NCBI GenBank assembly: GCA_003158855.1
Contig: PMLJ01000048.1
Coordinates: 66,594 to 130,593, forward strand
Source: Acidimicrobiaceae bacterium
Lineage (GTDB): Bacteria; Actinomycetota; Acidimicrobiia; Acidimicrobiales; RAAP-2
Length of the DNA stretch: 64,000 nt
Direction: 5' to 3'
Each line of letters starts with the position of its first letter. Within the stretch, counting starts at the first letter, position 1. The notes under the pieces were generated by a model, which saw nothing but the letters and a program-made list of their open reading frames with translations, did no database searches and had not been told where the DNA came from. Positions 42,783-51,878 of the stretch are shown here, in pieces. Position numbers and translations under genes: made by a program.

Positions 42783-44491
42783 TTCTTCGAACCATCCAGC
42801 GCGTCGGTCGCCGCGGCGTCGACACTGTCGAAGAGCTTGATGTGGCGGATGGCCTTGTCGGTCGACTTCGCCAGCTTCGACTTCACGTTCTCGTTCGCGC
42901 GGGCCATCGACACCGACACGTGGTCGTTCGTGAGGTCGTCGACGATCCGGCTCAAGGCCACGAGCGCCGTGTAGTCGATATCCGACATCGCGACGGCGTC
43001 GATGATCAGGTGCTTGGTCTGCGGGTTCTTCTTGATGTGATCGTGCAGGTCCCGGCGAAAGACCCCGGCGTTCGCGTAGAAGAGGTCCTCGTCGAAGAAG
43101 AGGGCGAGGATGTGGTCGACGTGTTCGACGGCGTGCGCGTCGTAGGACTCCCAGCTGGTGGTGCCCTTGCGGCGTCCGATCTCGACCATGCGCGGCCGGG
43201 CCGCGTGCCAGGTCTGCTCGAGGATCGCGAGTCCGACCGCCAGGGCGAGGCCGAGTTCCACCCCGAGGAATACCACGCCGAGTCCCGCGATCGCCGCGAG
43301 GGCGAACTCCGCCCGGCTCGTTCGAAGGACTTCCTTCAGCTGGCCGATCTTTACGAGTCGACCGGCGACGAAGAGCAGCACCCCCGCGAGAGCGGCCAGC
43401 GGGATGGCGTGGGCGTAGGTGGCGAGTGGGGAAAGCAGCAGCGCGAGAATGCCGGCGGCGAAGCCCACCATCTTGGTGCGCCCACCCGCCAAGCGAGAGA
43501 TGGTGGTGCGCGCCGGACTGGCGTTGACCGGAAACGAACCGAGCACCCCCGTCGCGATGTTCGCGAGCCCGATGCCCACGAAGTCCCGGCTGAGGTTGTC
43601 GGCCACGCCGATCTCGTCCGCCGAGGTGCGCGCGGTCGCCGCGCTTTGGCTCATGATGACGACGAGCAGCGTGAGCGAGGTCGTGACGACGACGCTCCAG
43701 TCGTGGGTGCTGAACAGACGAAGGCGCCACGTCGGTGACCCGACGATCACCGTGCCGAGCTGCTCGACGCCGTGGGCCGAGAGCGACAGCACCGAGGTGA
43801 GCACCGTCGCGACCAGCACTGCGGCGAGGGCCCACGGCAGCTGGGCGTTCACCTTCTCGCCGATCAGCATAACCGCGAGCGTCCCGAGCGAGATGATCAC
43901 CGACCACGCGCTGATGTGACCGAGATGGCGGGCGAGCGAGTCGAGCCTCTGCATCACCGAATCCCCGCCGGAAGTGACGCCGAAGACCCGTGGGAGCTGG
44001 TGGACGATGATGATAATCCCGATGCCGCTCAAGAAGCCCGCCACGATGGGCGCGGAGAGGAAGTCCGCCAGCCAACCGAGCTTCAGCACGCCGACGGCCA
44101 TGACCAGGATCCCCGTCACCACTGCCGTCGCGGCGACGAGCGCGTAGTACTGCGACGAGGCCGGCAGGGCGAGCTTCAGCAGAGCCACTGCGAACAGGGG
44201 CGCGATCGTCGAGTCGGCGCCCACCGAGAGAATCGGGTTCGAGCCAGCGAAGGAGAAGACGAGCGTCGCCGCGATGAAGGCGATCATCGCCGCGAATGCG
44301 GGCACGCCCGCGAGTTGCGCGGTCGCCAACTGCTCGGGGATTGCGATGGCGAGCAGCGTGACGCCGGCGAGAAGTTGGCTCGGGAAGTTCTCCCGGGTCA
44401 GGCCGACGAATGTCTCGTTGATCCCCCGCGCGACGACCCGGCGTTCAATTGGCGTGCGCTCGATCTCGTGCCTCTTGGAGCCATGACCCAT
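42779..44491 (-). CDS. SulP-family anion transporter with STAS domain
   Basis: 570-residue membrane transporter of the SLC26/SulP family: cytoplasmic N-terminus, 12-14 predicted hydrophobic segments (about 35-430) including [23 protein letters not shown] and [29 protein letters not shown], and a C-terminal STAS domain (about 450-560; [20 protein letters not shown]). SulP proteins carry sulfate, bicarbonate or dicarboxylates; the substrate cannot be fixed here. Convergent with acn, sharing CTAG. Confidence 0.92.
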   Translation of the reverse strand: MGHGSKRHEIERTPIERRVVARGINETFVGLTRENFPSQLLAGVTLLAIAIPEQLATAQLAGVPAFAAMIAFIAATLVFSFAGSNPILSVGADSTIAPLFAVALLKLALPASSQYYALVAATAVVTGILVMAVGVLKLGWLADFLSAPIVAGFLSGIGIIIIVHQLPRVFGVTSGGDSVMQRLDSLARHLGHISAWSVIISLGTLAVMLIGEKVNAQLPWALAAVLVATVLTSVLSLSAHGVEQLGTVIVGSPTWRLRLFSTHDWSVVVTTSLTLLVVIMSQSAATARTSADEIGVADNLSRDFVGIGLANIATGVLGSFPVNASPARTTISRLAGGRTKMVGFAAGILALLLSPLATYAHAIPLAALAGVLLFVAGRLVKIGQLKEVLRTSRAEFALAAIAGLGVVFLGVELGLALAVGLAILEQTWHAARPRMVEIGRRKGTTSWESYDAHAVEHVDHILALFFDEDLFYANAGVFRRDLHDHIKKNPQTKHLIIDAVAMSDIDYTALVALSRIVDDLTNDHVSVSMARANENVKSKLAKSTDKAIRHIKLFDSVDAAATDALDGSKN

Positions 44492-44526
44492 AGCGACACC
44501 CTACGACGCCGAGATTTGAGGTCGCG

Positions 44527-45270
44527 CTAGTTCGTCGAGATGACTTTGTAGCCTTCGGCCAATCGGCCCTTGCCGAGCCCGGCGTCCTTGGCCGTCTTGC
44601 GGGCCCAGAGTCTCAGCATCGCCTTGAGGTCCTTGCGATGGCCGACCTGGCTCTTGTGCCTGGCGAGTGCCTTGTACTTGCGCTTGAACACCTTGGTGAT
44701 GTCCACGACCATCGTTGGCTGCGCGCTCGACACCCAGACCACCCACACCGCATGGGGTTCGAGGCCTTCTCGAAGCAGTTCGGGAAACGCGTGGGGATTG
44801 CGGGCGTCGGGATAGACCGCGCGCATCGTCGCTTCCCCCGTCGCCAGGTGGTCGGGGTGGCTCGCAAAGATGCGCTCCCAGTTGCGCTCGGGGTTCTGCG
44901 TGATGACGAGGTCGGGCCTCTGGATGCGGATGACGCGCGCGATCTCGCGGCGAAGGAGCAACGTCGGCTCCACCTGTCCGTCGGGCCAGTGCAGAAACGT
45001 GAGCTTCGTGACCCCAACGACCGCGGCCGCCTCGGTCTGCTCGGCCTCTCGGATCGCGACCCGCTCTTCCTTGGTGTGCTCCGAGTCATCGCCGCCGGCG
45101 TCACCCGAGGTGACGAGGCAGTAGGAAACCTCGACGCCTTTCTTGGTCAGCGTCGCGACAGCCCCTGCGGTGCCGAATTCGATGTCGTCGGGGTGCGCCA
45201 CCACCACGAGCGCCCGCTTGATCGACTTGTGATATTTGAAGACGGGCAAGGGCGTCTTGGACTTGCTCAC
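44527..45270 (-). CDS. PIG-L family deacetylase
   Basis: Zinc-dependent LmbE/PIG-L-type deacetylase, 247 residues. Zinc motif VVAHPDDIEFG (His-x-Asp-Asp) near residue 25 and SHPDHLATGEAT. Actinobacterial members include MshB and Mca of mycothiol metabolism, but this short version without other clues could deacetylate many N-acetyl-sugar substrates. It overlaps the DEAD-box gene by 4 bp (ATGA-type coupling). Confidence 0.85.
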   Translation of the reverse strand: MSKSKTPLPVFKYHKSIKRALVVVAHPDDIEFGTAGAVATLTKKGVEVSYCLVTSGDAGGDDSEHTKEERVAIREAEQTEAAAVVGVTKLTFLHWPDGQVEPTLLLRREIARVIRIQRPDLVITQNPERNWERIFASHPDHLATGEATMRAVYPDARNPHAFPELLREGLEPHAVWVVWVSSAQPTMVVDITKVFKRKYKALARHKSQVGHRKDLKAMLRLWARKTAKDAGLGKGRLAEGYKVISTN

Positions 45271-46517
45271 AGTACGGACTCCTCCTTGGTCGGGTCCCAG
45301 CTGGCCAGGTCCTTCAGGCGCGGGTCATTCGAGAATACCTCGATGATCGGCCGCTTCAGTGCCAAGCGACGCATGATTATCTCTGCTTCGATCGTCTGAT
45401 TCCAGAGCAGCAGCGACACGACGACGCCGGTGGACCCGGCGCGCGCGGTGCGCCCCGAGCGGTGGATGTACGCCTTGTGGTCTTCTGGCGGATCGAAGTG
45501 CATGACGCAGTCGACGCCGTCGATGTGCAGACCGCGCGCGGCGACGTCGGTCGCCACCAGCACCGCGAGCTTGTCCGCGCCGAAGTCGGCGAGCGCCTTC
45601 TCGCGCTGGCTCTGGCGCAGGTCGCCGTGGATCGCGGCGGCGTCAACGCCTTCCTTCTGGAGCTGTTCGACTAGGCGGTCGGCCCCGCGCTTGGTGCGAC
45701 AGAAGATGATGGTCTTGTCGAACGACTTGCAGATCGTGGCGGCGACCTTGATGCGGTCCATCTGATGGACGTTGAAGAAGTGGTGCACCATCAGCGACAC
45801 GGTCTGGGTGTCGCTCGCGACTTCGTGGAAGACCGGGTCGGTGAGGTAACGCTTCACCAGGCGGTCGACCGCCCCGTCGAGGGTCGCCGAGAACAGCAGC
45901 GTCTGATGCGGGTGCTCGGCGATGCGCCGAAGGACCCATTCGACCTGGGGCATGAAACCCATGTCGGCCATGCGGTCCGCTTCGTCGAGCACGAGGACGT
46001 CGAGGTTCTCGACGTTCAGCTCGCCGCGGTCGCCGAGGTCGATCAGTCGACCGGGCGTAGCGATGATGACGTCACAGCCCCTTCGAAGCGACTTCACCTG
46101 GCGCTCGATGTCGGCGCCGCCGTAGACGGCGTTCACGTGCAGACCGAGCGCCTTTCCGAGGGGTTCGAGCACTTCGTGGACCTGGACGGCGAGTTCGCGG
46201 GTCGGCAGCAGCACCAGCCCGCGCGGGCGCGCGGGCCCGCCTTCGCCAGTTGAGAAGGACTTCCCGGCGGCGATGCGCTGAAGCATCGGGAGCCCGAAGC
46301 CCAGGGTCTTGCCTGATCCGGTCTTGGCCTTTCCACAGATGTCGCGTCCGGCCAGGGCGTCGTGGATGGTCATGGCCTGGATCGGGAAGGCGGTCGTTAT
46401 GCCCTGCTTCTCGAGGACGGCGCAGAGTTCTGCTTGGACGCCGAGGCCGGCGAAGGTCATATTGGTTGCGTATGAGTCCTGTGAGGACGTCACAGGCTCG
46501 AGGGTTTCACTACTCAC
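45267..46517 (-). CDS. DEAD-box RNA helicase
   Basis: ATP-dependent RNA helicase, 416 residues, comprising just the two RecA domains without an extension. Motifs in order: Q-motif TTAFPIQAMT, I AKTGSGKT, Ia PTRELA, Ib ATPGR, II VLDEADRM, III SAT, V VATDVAARGLHIDG, VI HRSGRTARAG. Likely functions in ribosome assembly or mRNA decay. It is followed by the overlapping PIG-L deacetylase. Confidence 0.95.
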   Translation of the reverse strand: MSSETLEPVTSSQDSYATNMTFAGLGVQAELCAVLEKQGITTAFPIQAMTIHDALAGRDICGKAKTGSGKTLGFGLPMLQRIAAGKSFSTGEGGPARPRGLVLLPTRELAVQVHEVLEPLGKALGLHVNAVYGGADIERQVKSLRRGCDVIIATPGRLIDLGDRGELNVENLDVLVLDEADRMADMGFMPQVEWVLRRIAEHPHQTLLFSATLDGAVDRLVKRYLTDPVFHEVASDTQTVSLMVHHFFNVHQMDRIKVAATICKSFDKTIIFCRTKRGADRLVEQLQKEGVDAAAIHGDLRQSQREKALADFGADKLAVLVATDVAARGLHIDGVDCVMHFDPPEDHKAYIHRSGRTARAGSTGVVVSLLLWNQTIEAEIIMRRLALKRPIIEVFSNDPRLKDLASWDPTKEESVL

Positions 46518-46648
46518 GGGACAAACGGTCTTTTCTCGGTTGGACCCGGAACCGGCGTTCGAAAGTGTGGGCCCAAGCTCAATTCGTAGAGCTTCCCCTC
46601 TAGTCTACGTGAGAGATTCCCTTGTTCACCAGAAACTTAAGGAGCACC

Positions 46649-47113
46649 ATGGCACGACTCGAAGCGGGCGCGAAGGCCCCCGCCTTCACCCTGGAGGACC
46701 AGAACGGCAAGAAGGTCGCGCTGAAGGACCTCGCGGGCGAGCGTTTCGTCCTCTACTTCTACCCCGCCGACGACACTCCGGGTTGCACGAAGGAGGCGTG
46801 CCAGTTCAACGACGAGACCACCCGGTTCAAGAAGCTCGGCGTCACGGTGCTCGGCGTGTCACCCGACGGGGCGGAGAAGCACATCGCCTTTCGAAAGAAG
46901 TACGGGCTCGGCTTCGACCTGCTCAGCGATCCCGGCAAGAAGGTCATGGAGAAGTACGGGGCGTTCGGCGAGAAGATGATGTACGGCAAGAAGGTGCTCG
47001 GCGTGATCCGCTCGACGTTCGTCATCGGGCCGACCGGAAAGATCGAGCACGCCTGGTACGCGGTGCGAGCCGACGGCCACGCCGCCAAGGTGCTCAGCTC
47101 GCTCGAGGGCTAA
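46649..47113 (+). CDS. bcp: Thioredoxin-dependent thiol peroxidase (Bcp/PrxQ)
   Basis: Peroxiredoxin Q of 154 residues that reduces hydrogen peroxide and lipid hydroperoxides. Peroxidatic Cys in DDTPGCTKEACQF with the resolving Cys five residues later. ATG 46649 is preceded by AAGGAG; the frame back to TTG 46622 is unlikely. It ends directly against the dedA stop (TAA then CTA). Confidence 0.95.
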   Translation: MARLEAGAKAPAFTLEDQNGKKVALKDLAGERFVLYFYPADDTPGCTKEACQFNDETTRFKKLGVTVLGVSPDGAEKHIAFRKKYGLGFDLLSDPGKKVMEKYGAFGEKMMYGKKVLGVIRSTFVIGPTGKIEHAWYAVRADGHAAKVLSSLEG

Positions 47114-47740
47114 CTAACTCGCGTTGTGGCGACGCACCGTGCGGATGCGGTGCCAGAGGCCCGCGACCAGCACCAGCACGATCAGGATGATGATCGGGTA
47201 CTGCGCGTAGTGGAAGTCCTTGCTCACGCGGTCCCAGTTACTTCCCGCCGCGTAGCCGAGGCCCGCGAGCAACGCGACCCACGCGGCTGAACCAATCGTG
47301 GTGAGGATCGCGAAGGGTCCGCGCTTCATCTCGGCGAGTCCCGCCGGCACCGAAATGAAGCTTCGCACCACCGGCAGCACCCTTCCGACCAGCACCGAGA
47401 TCGCGCCGTACTTCTCGAACCAACGCTCGGCCGAGTCGAGGTCCTTGTGCGTGAGGAGCAACCACTTGCCCCAGCGGTCGACGATGGTGCGTCCCGCGCT
47501 GCGCCCGACCTCGTAAGCGATGATCGCGCCGACCAGCGAGCCAATGGTGCCGTCGACGATCACTGCCCATACCGAGAACTGCGCATGGCCCGTCAGCGCC
47601 GTGGTGCACAGGGCCCCCGCGAACCCGTAGGCGACCTCGGAGGGTATGGGAAGGCAGGCCGAGGAGAGCACCGAGAGCACGAAGATGGCGAAGTAGCCGT
47701 AATGAGTTATGAATGACTGCATTCGTCCATTCTGACTCAT
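47114..47740 (-). CDS. DedA-family membrane protein
   Basis: DedA/SNARE-associated (VTT domain) protein, about 208 residues, with 4-5 hydrophobic segments. Motifs SACLPIPSEVAYGFAGAL, GSLVGAIIAYEVGRSAGR (G-x-x-x-G-rich), and the charged GRVLPVVRSFISVPAGLAEM typical of the family. DedA proteins act in membrane lipid homeostasis and scrambling. Starts at ATG 47740 or 47722. The frame to 48841 is antisense to the next gene and rejected. Confidence 0.9.
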   Translation of the reverse strand: MSQNGRMQSFITHYGYFAIFVLSVLSSACLPIPSEVAYGFAGALCTTALTGHAQFSVWAVIVDGTIGSLVGAIIAYEVGRSAGRTIVDRWGKWLLLTHKDLDSAERWFEKYGAISVLVGRVLPVVRSFISVPAGLAEMKRGPFAILTTIGSAAWVALLAGLGYAAGSNWDRVSKDFHYAQYPIIILIVLVLVAGLWHRIRTVRRHNAS

Positions 47741-47794
47741 GGCCGAGTCCGCCGCGGGCCCGCCGTTTCGGGCAGACTTCAGGCGGGGGGTGTC

Positions 47795-48853
47795 ATGAAC
47801 AAGGTTCCACAGATCGCCGACGTCGAGGCCTCGTGGCTCGCGGCCCGACTCGGTCTCGAAGGCGAGTTCGAGCTCGACGTTGAGCCGGTGGGATCGGGCC
47901 AGGTCGCCAACTGCTACCGGCTCACCCTCACGGACCGCGACGGTGCGGCGACGAGCGTCATCGCCAAGGCTCCTTCGTTGGACGAGACGAGCCGGTCCAC
48001 GGCGTCGATGCAGCATCTGTACCTGCGCGAGACATCCTTCTACCACGTGCTCGCCCAGAACGTCGCGACGCGCACCCCGAAGTGCTTTTTCGTGCAACAC
48101 GACGAGGACGACAACTTCCTGCTCCTGCTCGAGGACATGTCCCCCGCGCGGATCGTTGACCAGTTCGACAGTCTCGACCTCGAAACCGCGAAGAACGGAC
48201 TCGAGCATCTGGCGGGGCTGCACGGACCCACCACAGGGCTCGACGAACTGCACGGCGCCACCTGGCTCGGCGGGGTCGCCACGTCCCTGAAGCCACTCTA
48301 CGAAGCCGTGCTGCCCGCGCTCTTCCAGGAGTTCCTCGAGCGCTACGTGAACGAGATCGACGACGAGACGGCGGCGTTCATCCGTCGTCTGGGCGAGAAC
48401 CTCTCGGCGTTCAGCGACTACGACGCCTACGCGCCGTGCGTCGTCCACGGGGACTTTCGCACCGACAACCTGCTCTTCGACGCCCGCGACGCCGAGGTCG
48501 CGCTCTGCGTCGTCGACTGGCAGACCATCGGGGTCGCCAGTCCCATGCTCGACGTGGCGTACTTCCTCACGACGAGCTTGAGTGTGGCGGACCGCGAAGC
48601 CCACGAGGAGGAGCTCCTCGCCTTCTACCTGGAGCAACTCGCCGTCTTCGGCGTGGATCTGCCCCTCGACGTCGCTCGAAGCGAATTCGCCCGCTACACG
48701 CTGCAGCCGGTCGTGATGCTGGTCTGCGCCGCGGGGCTCGTCGAGCGCACCGAGCGCGGCGACCGGATGTTCCTGTCGATGATCGATCGAGGCATCCGCG
48801 CCGCGCGCGCGTGGGACGCGTTCGGCGAGTTGGAGCGACATGCTTCTGCCTGA
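47795..48853 (+). CDS. Phosphotransferase, ecdysteroid-kinase-like/APH family
   Basis: 352-residue protein-kinase-like phosphotransferase. Visible: N-terminal nucleotide loop EPVGSGQVANCYRLTL, catalytic loop VVHGDFRTDNLLF (Brenner-type HGDxxxxN) and metal motif VVDWQTIG. The family phosphorylates small hydroxylated molecules; substrate unknown. It overlaps the following CDS by 14 bp, so the two are a functional pair. ATG 47795 is preceded by GGGGGG. Confidence 0.88.
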   Translation: MNKVPQIADVEASWLAARLGLEGEFELDVEPVGSGQVANCYRLTLTDRDGAATSVIAKAPSLDETSRSTASMQHLYLRETSFYHVLAQNVATRTPKCFFVQHDEDDNFLLLLEDMSPARIVDQFDSLDLETAKNGLEHLAGLHGPTTGLDELHGATWLGGVATSLKPLYEAVLPALFQEFLERYVNEIDDETAAFIRRLGENLSAFSDYDAYAPCVVHGDFRTDNLLFDARDAEVALCVVDWQTIGVASPMLDVAYFLTTSLSVADREAHEEELLAFYLEQLAVFGVDLPLDVARSEFARYTLQPVVMLVCAAGLVERTERGDRMFLSMIDRGIRAARAWDAFGELERHASA

Positions 48854-49898
48854 AGACGACTATCCGCTGCACCAGAGCGCGCGGCCACTCGCCCACGCCA
48901 TGGACGGCCACCCGAACGCCTACGACCGCTTCTGGTTCAACGGCTACAACGAGGAGTTCTACTTCGCGCTCGCGCTCGGCCTCTACCCGAACCGTGGGGT
49001 CATTGACGCGGCGTTCTCCGTCGTGCTCGCCAACCACCAGTATTCGGTCTTCGCGAGCGACGCGCTCGTCGGGCGCCCGACCGCCGTGGGTCCCGTCAGC
49101 ATCGAGATCATCGAGCCGCTGCGCGTGAACCGTATTCGAGTCGACGCGCCCGAGCAGGCGATATTCGCCGACTTGGTCTACCGACAGCGCTCCGCCACGT
49201 GCGAAGAGCCCCGCCAGACCATGTACGACGGACCGAGGATCTTCATGGACGTGACTCGCGCGACCCAGCTCGGCACGTGGTCGGGATGGATCGAGACTCC
49301 CGAGGGACGCTTCGAGCTACCCGGCGACGTGGTCGGCACGAAGGACCGCTCGTGGGGAGTGCGCCCGGTCGGCGAACCGCTCCCCGGGGCGCCGAGCACC
49401 CGGGCGCCCCAGCTCTGCTTCTTGTGGGCGCCGCTCAACTTCGCCGACCGTGGCCTCCACTTCATGACGTTCAATGATTCGAGCGGCAACGCGCTCAGCC
49501 GCTCGGCGTCGCTCCTGCCGTTGCGTGACGACGGGGAAGCGGTCGCGACGTCGGGATCGCTCGAGCTCCGTCTGCAGCCGGGAACGCGCTGGCTCAGAAG
49601 CGCGCTGCTCACCATGGGCGCGGACGAGATCGAACTGACGCCGATCCTGCGCTTCCAAATGCGCGGCGCGGGCTATTCGCATCCGGAGTTCGCCCACGGC
49701 CGTTGGCACGGCGGGCCGGTGCGGGCGGGCGAGGTCCTCGCCCTCGATGAGCTCGACCCGCTCGACTACGCGAACATCCACGTGCAGCACGTGGTGCGCG
49801 CGACGTCGTCGCGAGGCACCGGCCTCGGCGTGCTCGAACAGTTGATCATCGGGCCCTACGGGCCCTGCGGTCTCGAGGGCCTCCTCGACGGGGCCTAG
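48840..49898 (+). CDS. Conserved hypothetical, possible AttH/CrtC-like lipocalin-fold protein
   Basis: 352 residues, no signal peptide, rich in Trp, Gly and beta-type stretches (for example GTWSGWIETPEGRFELPGD, SWGVRPVGEPLPG, FLWAPLNFADRGLHFMTFND). The pattern of a DRSWG-x-R segment and paired beta domains recalls the AttH/carotenoid-hydratase-like family, often placed beside phosphotransferase genes in actinobacteria. This is a tentative fold assignment. It overlaps the kinase-like gene by 14 bp and is convergent with fpg, sharing CTAG. Confidence 0.7.
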   Translation: MLLPEDDYPLHQSARPLAHAMDGHPNAYDRFWFNGYNEEFYFALALGLYPNRGVIDAAFSVVLANHQYSVFASDALVGRPTAVGPVSIEIIEPLRVNRIRVDAPEQAIFADLVYRQRSATCEEPRQTMYDGPRIFMDVTRATQLGTWSGWIETPEGRFELPGDVVGTKDRSWGVRPVGEPLPGAPSTRAPQLCFLWAPLNFADRGLHFMTFNDSSGNALSRSASLLPLRDDGEAVATSGSLELRLQPGTRWLRSALLTMGADEIELTPILRFQMRGAGYSHPEFAHGRWHGGPVRAGEVLALDELDPLDYANIHVQHVVRATSSRGTGLGVLEQLIIGPYGPCGLEGLLDGA

Positions 49899-50680
49899 GG
49901 CTGGTGGACCGAGCACCAGTAGGTGGTTCGCCCACCCACCGTCGCCGACAACATGCTGCCCCCGTCGAGCGGGCAGTGCCCGCCGGGGAAACGCCCCTCC
50001 ATGTGCTCGCCGGTGTGGGACCCGCCACGGCGTTGGAGGGTCCGCATGGTCTGGGTGAACGCCTTGTAGAGGCGATTTCGGTCGTCGGTCGATAACAGCG
50101 CCGTCGGCGTCCTCGGATCGATGCCCGCGCGAAAGAGGATCTCGTCGCCGAGCAGGTTGCCAACGCCCGCCACCACCGACTGGTCGAGGAGGCGCGCCTT
50201 GATCGCCGGCCCTTCGCCTCGCGCGATGCGCAGGACGCCCACGAACTCCTTGCGGGTGAGCGAGAGCGCGTCGGGCCCCAGCTCGCTGAGGTCCGGGTCG
50301 ATCTCGCACCTCGCGAGCCGACGCGGATCGTGCAGCACGAGCTTGCGGCCGTCGTCGAACTCGAGGCCGGCGCGCACCCAGTCGGACTTGTAGGTGTGGG
50401 GGCCGTAGAAGAGCCCGTCGATGGCGGCGTCATCGTCGATGAGGAGCACCCCGGTCATCCCGAAACGCATGCCGAGGGTGACCCCGGTGGTTTCGAGCAG
50501 CATCAGCTTGCCGCGCCGCGAGGTCCCGGTCACGGTGAGGCCCTTGACGGTACGCGCCCACGCCGACGGCGACGTCAGTTTCTTCGCGGCGAAGACGTCC
50601 GCCCAGCCCCGCACGACCGTGGCGCCCACCACGCGATCGGCGAGCATTCGATACGACTCCACTTCGAGGACTTCGGGCAC
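49895..50680 (-). CDS. Fpg/Nei-family DNA glycosylase
   Basis: Base-excision-repair glycosylase/AP lyase of 261 residues. Starting at GTG 50680 the mature N-terminus is Pro2-Glu3 (PEVLEVESYRML), as required for catalysis; the frame further upstream would destroy this. Further motifs: RRGKLMLLE (the conserved Lys loop), GRKLVLHDPRRL, LLDQSVVAGVGNLLGDEILFRAGI (helix-two-turn-helix). The C-terminal finger reads HCPLDGG...GRTTYWCSVHQ, so two of the four usual cysteines are Asp and His. Confidence 0.92.
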   Translation of the reverse strand: MPEVLEVESYRMLADRVVGATVVRGWADVFAAKKLTSPSAWARTVKGLTVTGTSRRGKLMLLETTGVTLGMRFGMTGVLLIDDDAAIDGLFYGPHTYKSDWVRAGLEFDDGRKLVLHDPRRLARCEIDPDLSELGPDALSLTRKEFVGVLRIARGEGPAIKARLLDQSVVAGVGNLLGDEILFRAGIDPRTPTALLSTDDRNRLYKAFTQTMRTLQRRGGSHTGEHMEGRFPGGHCPLDGGSMLSATVGGRTTYWCSVHQP

Positions 50681-50733
50681 GGGCGCAGCGTACCCCCAAC
50701 TCAACTTCGAGACGTCCTTACTAAGGTTGGACC

Positions 50734-51858
50734 ATGGCTTTAGAGAAACCGCAATGGAAAGAGCTCTTCAGTGAGGTCGTCACGTCCGGACTCTGCACGG
50801 GCTGCGCGGCCTGCGTGGTCGCGTGCCCCCACGACGTGCTCGACTACGAGTCGAACGACGGGATCTACAAGCCCTGGCACCTCGACATCGACGGCGGCCG
50901 CGAGGACTGCACCCACGGCGTGAAGGGCTGCACGATGTGCACCAGGGCCTGCCCGCGCTTTCGCAACTGGGAAGGCGAGATTGACACGCACCGTTTCGCG
51001 CGCGAGCGCACCGACGACGAGGTCTGGGGCATCGGCGACGTGCTGCTCGCGCGCTCGAGCGACCCCTCGGTCCTCGAGAACGGGCAGGACGGGGGCTTCG
51101 TCTCGACGCTGCTGATCTACGCCCTCGAGCACGACGTCATCGACGCCGCGCTCGTGAGCGGGCTCGAGGGCGACGGCTCGACGTGGCGCGCCACGCCGCG
51201 CGTGGCGCGCAACCGCGACGAGGTGCTCGACACCGCGAAGTCGCGCTACACCTACAGCGCGAACCTGCTCGCCTACCCCGAAGCCGTCGAGGGCGGCGCC
51301 GAGCGCATCGCACTCGTCGGCATGGGCTGCATGGCGTCGGCGACCGGCGCGATGCAAACACGCAAGGCCGGCAAGATCGCGCGCCGACTCAGCCTCACGA
51401 TCGGGCTGCTCTGCTCCAAGACCTTCGACGACGCGATCTTCGAGGAGCTCTTCGAGGCGAAGTACAACATCAAGCGCTCCGACATCAAGAAGATGAACAT
51501 CAAGGGCGTCTTCCAGATCTGGACCCACGACGGCAACTTCCACGAGGTCCCGCTGAAGGAGGCCCACGCGTACACCCGCGAGGGCTGCACGCAGTGCCCC
51601 GACTTCGCGGCCGAGCACGCCGATATCTCGACGGGGGGCATCGGGGCCTTCGGCGACTGGACGCTCGTCATCGTGCGAACAGACCAGGGCCGGGCGCTGA
51701 TGAGCGCGCTGGTCGAGCACGGCCTCATCGAGACCCGCCCCGGCGACGACGACCCCGGTGCGGTGGCCCTGCTGCACAAGCTCGCCCAGCTGTCGCGAAA
51801 GCGCTGGCCCGCGGACGCGAACCCCGGTCCGCGTCGCATCCCAGTGAAGATCAACTAG
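50734..51858 (+). CDS. Coenzyme F420 hydrogenase/dehydrogenase beta-subunit-like (FrhB) protein
   Basis: 374-residue iron-sulfur flavoprotein of the FrhB/FdhB family. Two 4Fe-4S motifs sit N-terminally: CTGCAACVVACP and CTMCTRACP; the F420/FAD-binding domain follows (LLARSSDP...GQDGGFVSTLLIYAL) with a Cys-containing GMGCMASATG and GCTQCPDF. It should link F420 to ferredoxin or another electron carrier. No hydrogenase or dehydrogenase partner is next to it, so its partner is unknown. Confidence 0.88.
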   Translation: MALEKPQWKELFSEVVTSGLCTGCAACVVACPHDVLDYESNDGIYKPWHLDIDGGREDCTHGVKGCTMCTRACPRFRNWEGEIDTHRFARERTDDEVWGIGDVLLARSSDPSVLENGQDGGFVSTLLIYALEHDVIDAALVSGLEGDGSTWRATPRVARNRDEVLDTAKSRYTYSANLLAYPEAVEGGAERIALVGMGCMASATGAMQTRKAGKIARRLSLTIGLLCSKTFDDAIFEELFEAKYNIKRSDIKKMNIKGVFQIWTHDGNFHEVPLKEAHAYTREGCTQCPDFAAEHADISTGGIGAFGDWTLVIVRTDQGRALMSALVEHGLIETRPGDDDPGAVALLHKLAQLSRKRWPADANPGPRRIPVKIN

Positions 51859-51878
51859 GCGAACGTTAAAGTCGTTCC

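Noticed and set aside
47741-48841. Long upstream extension of the dedA frame
   Set aside because: Antisense to the phosphotransferase gene, with no membrane-protein character.
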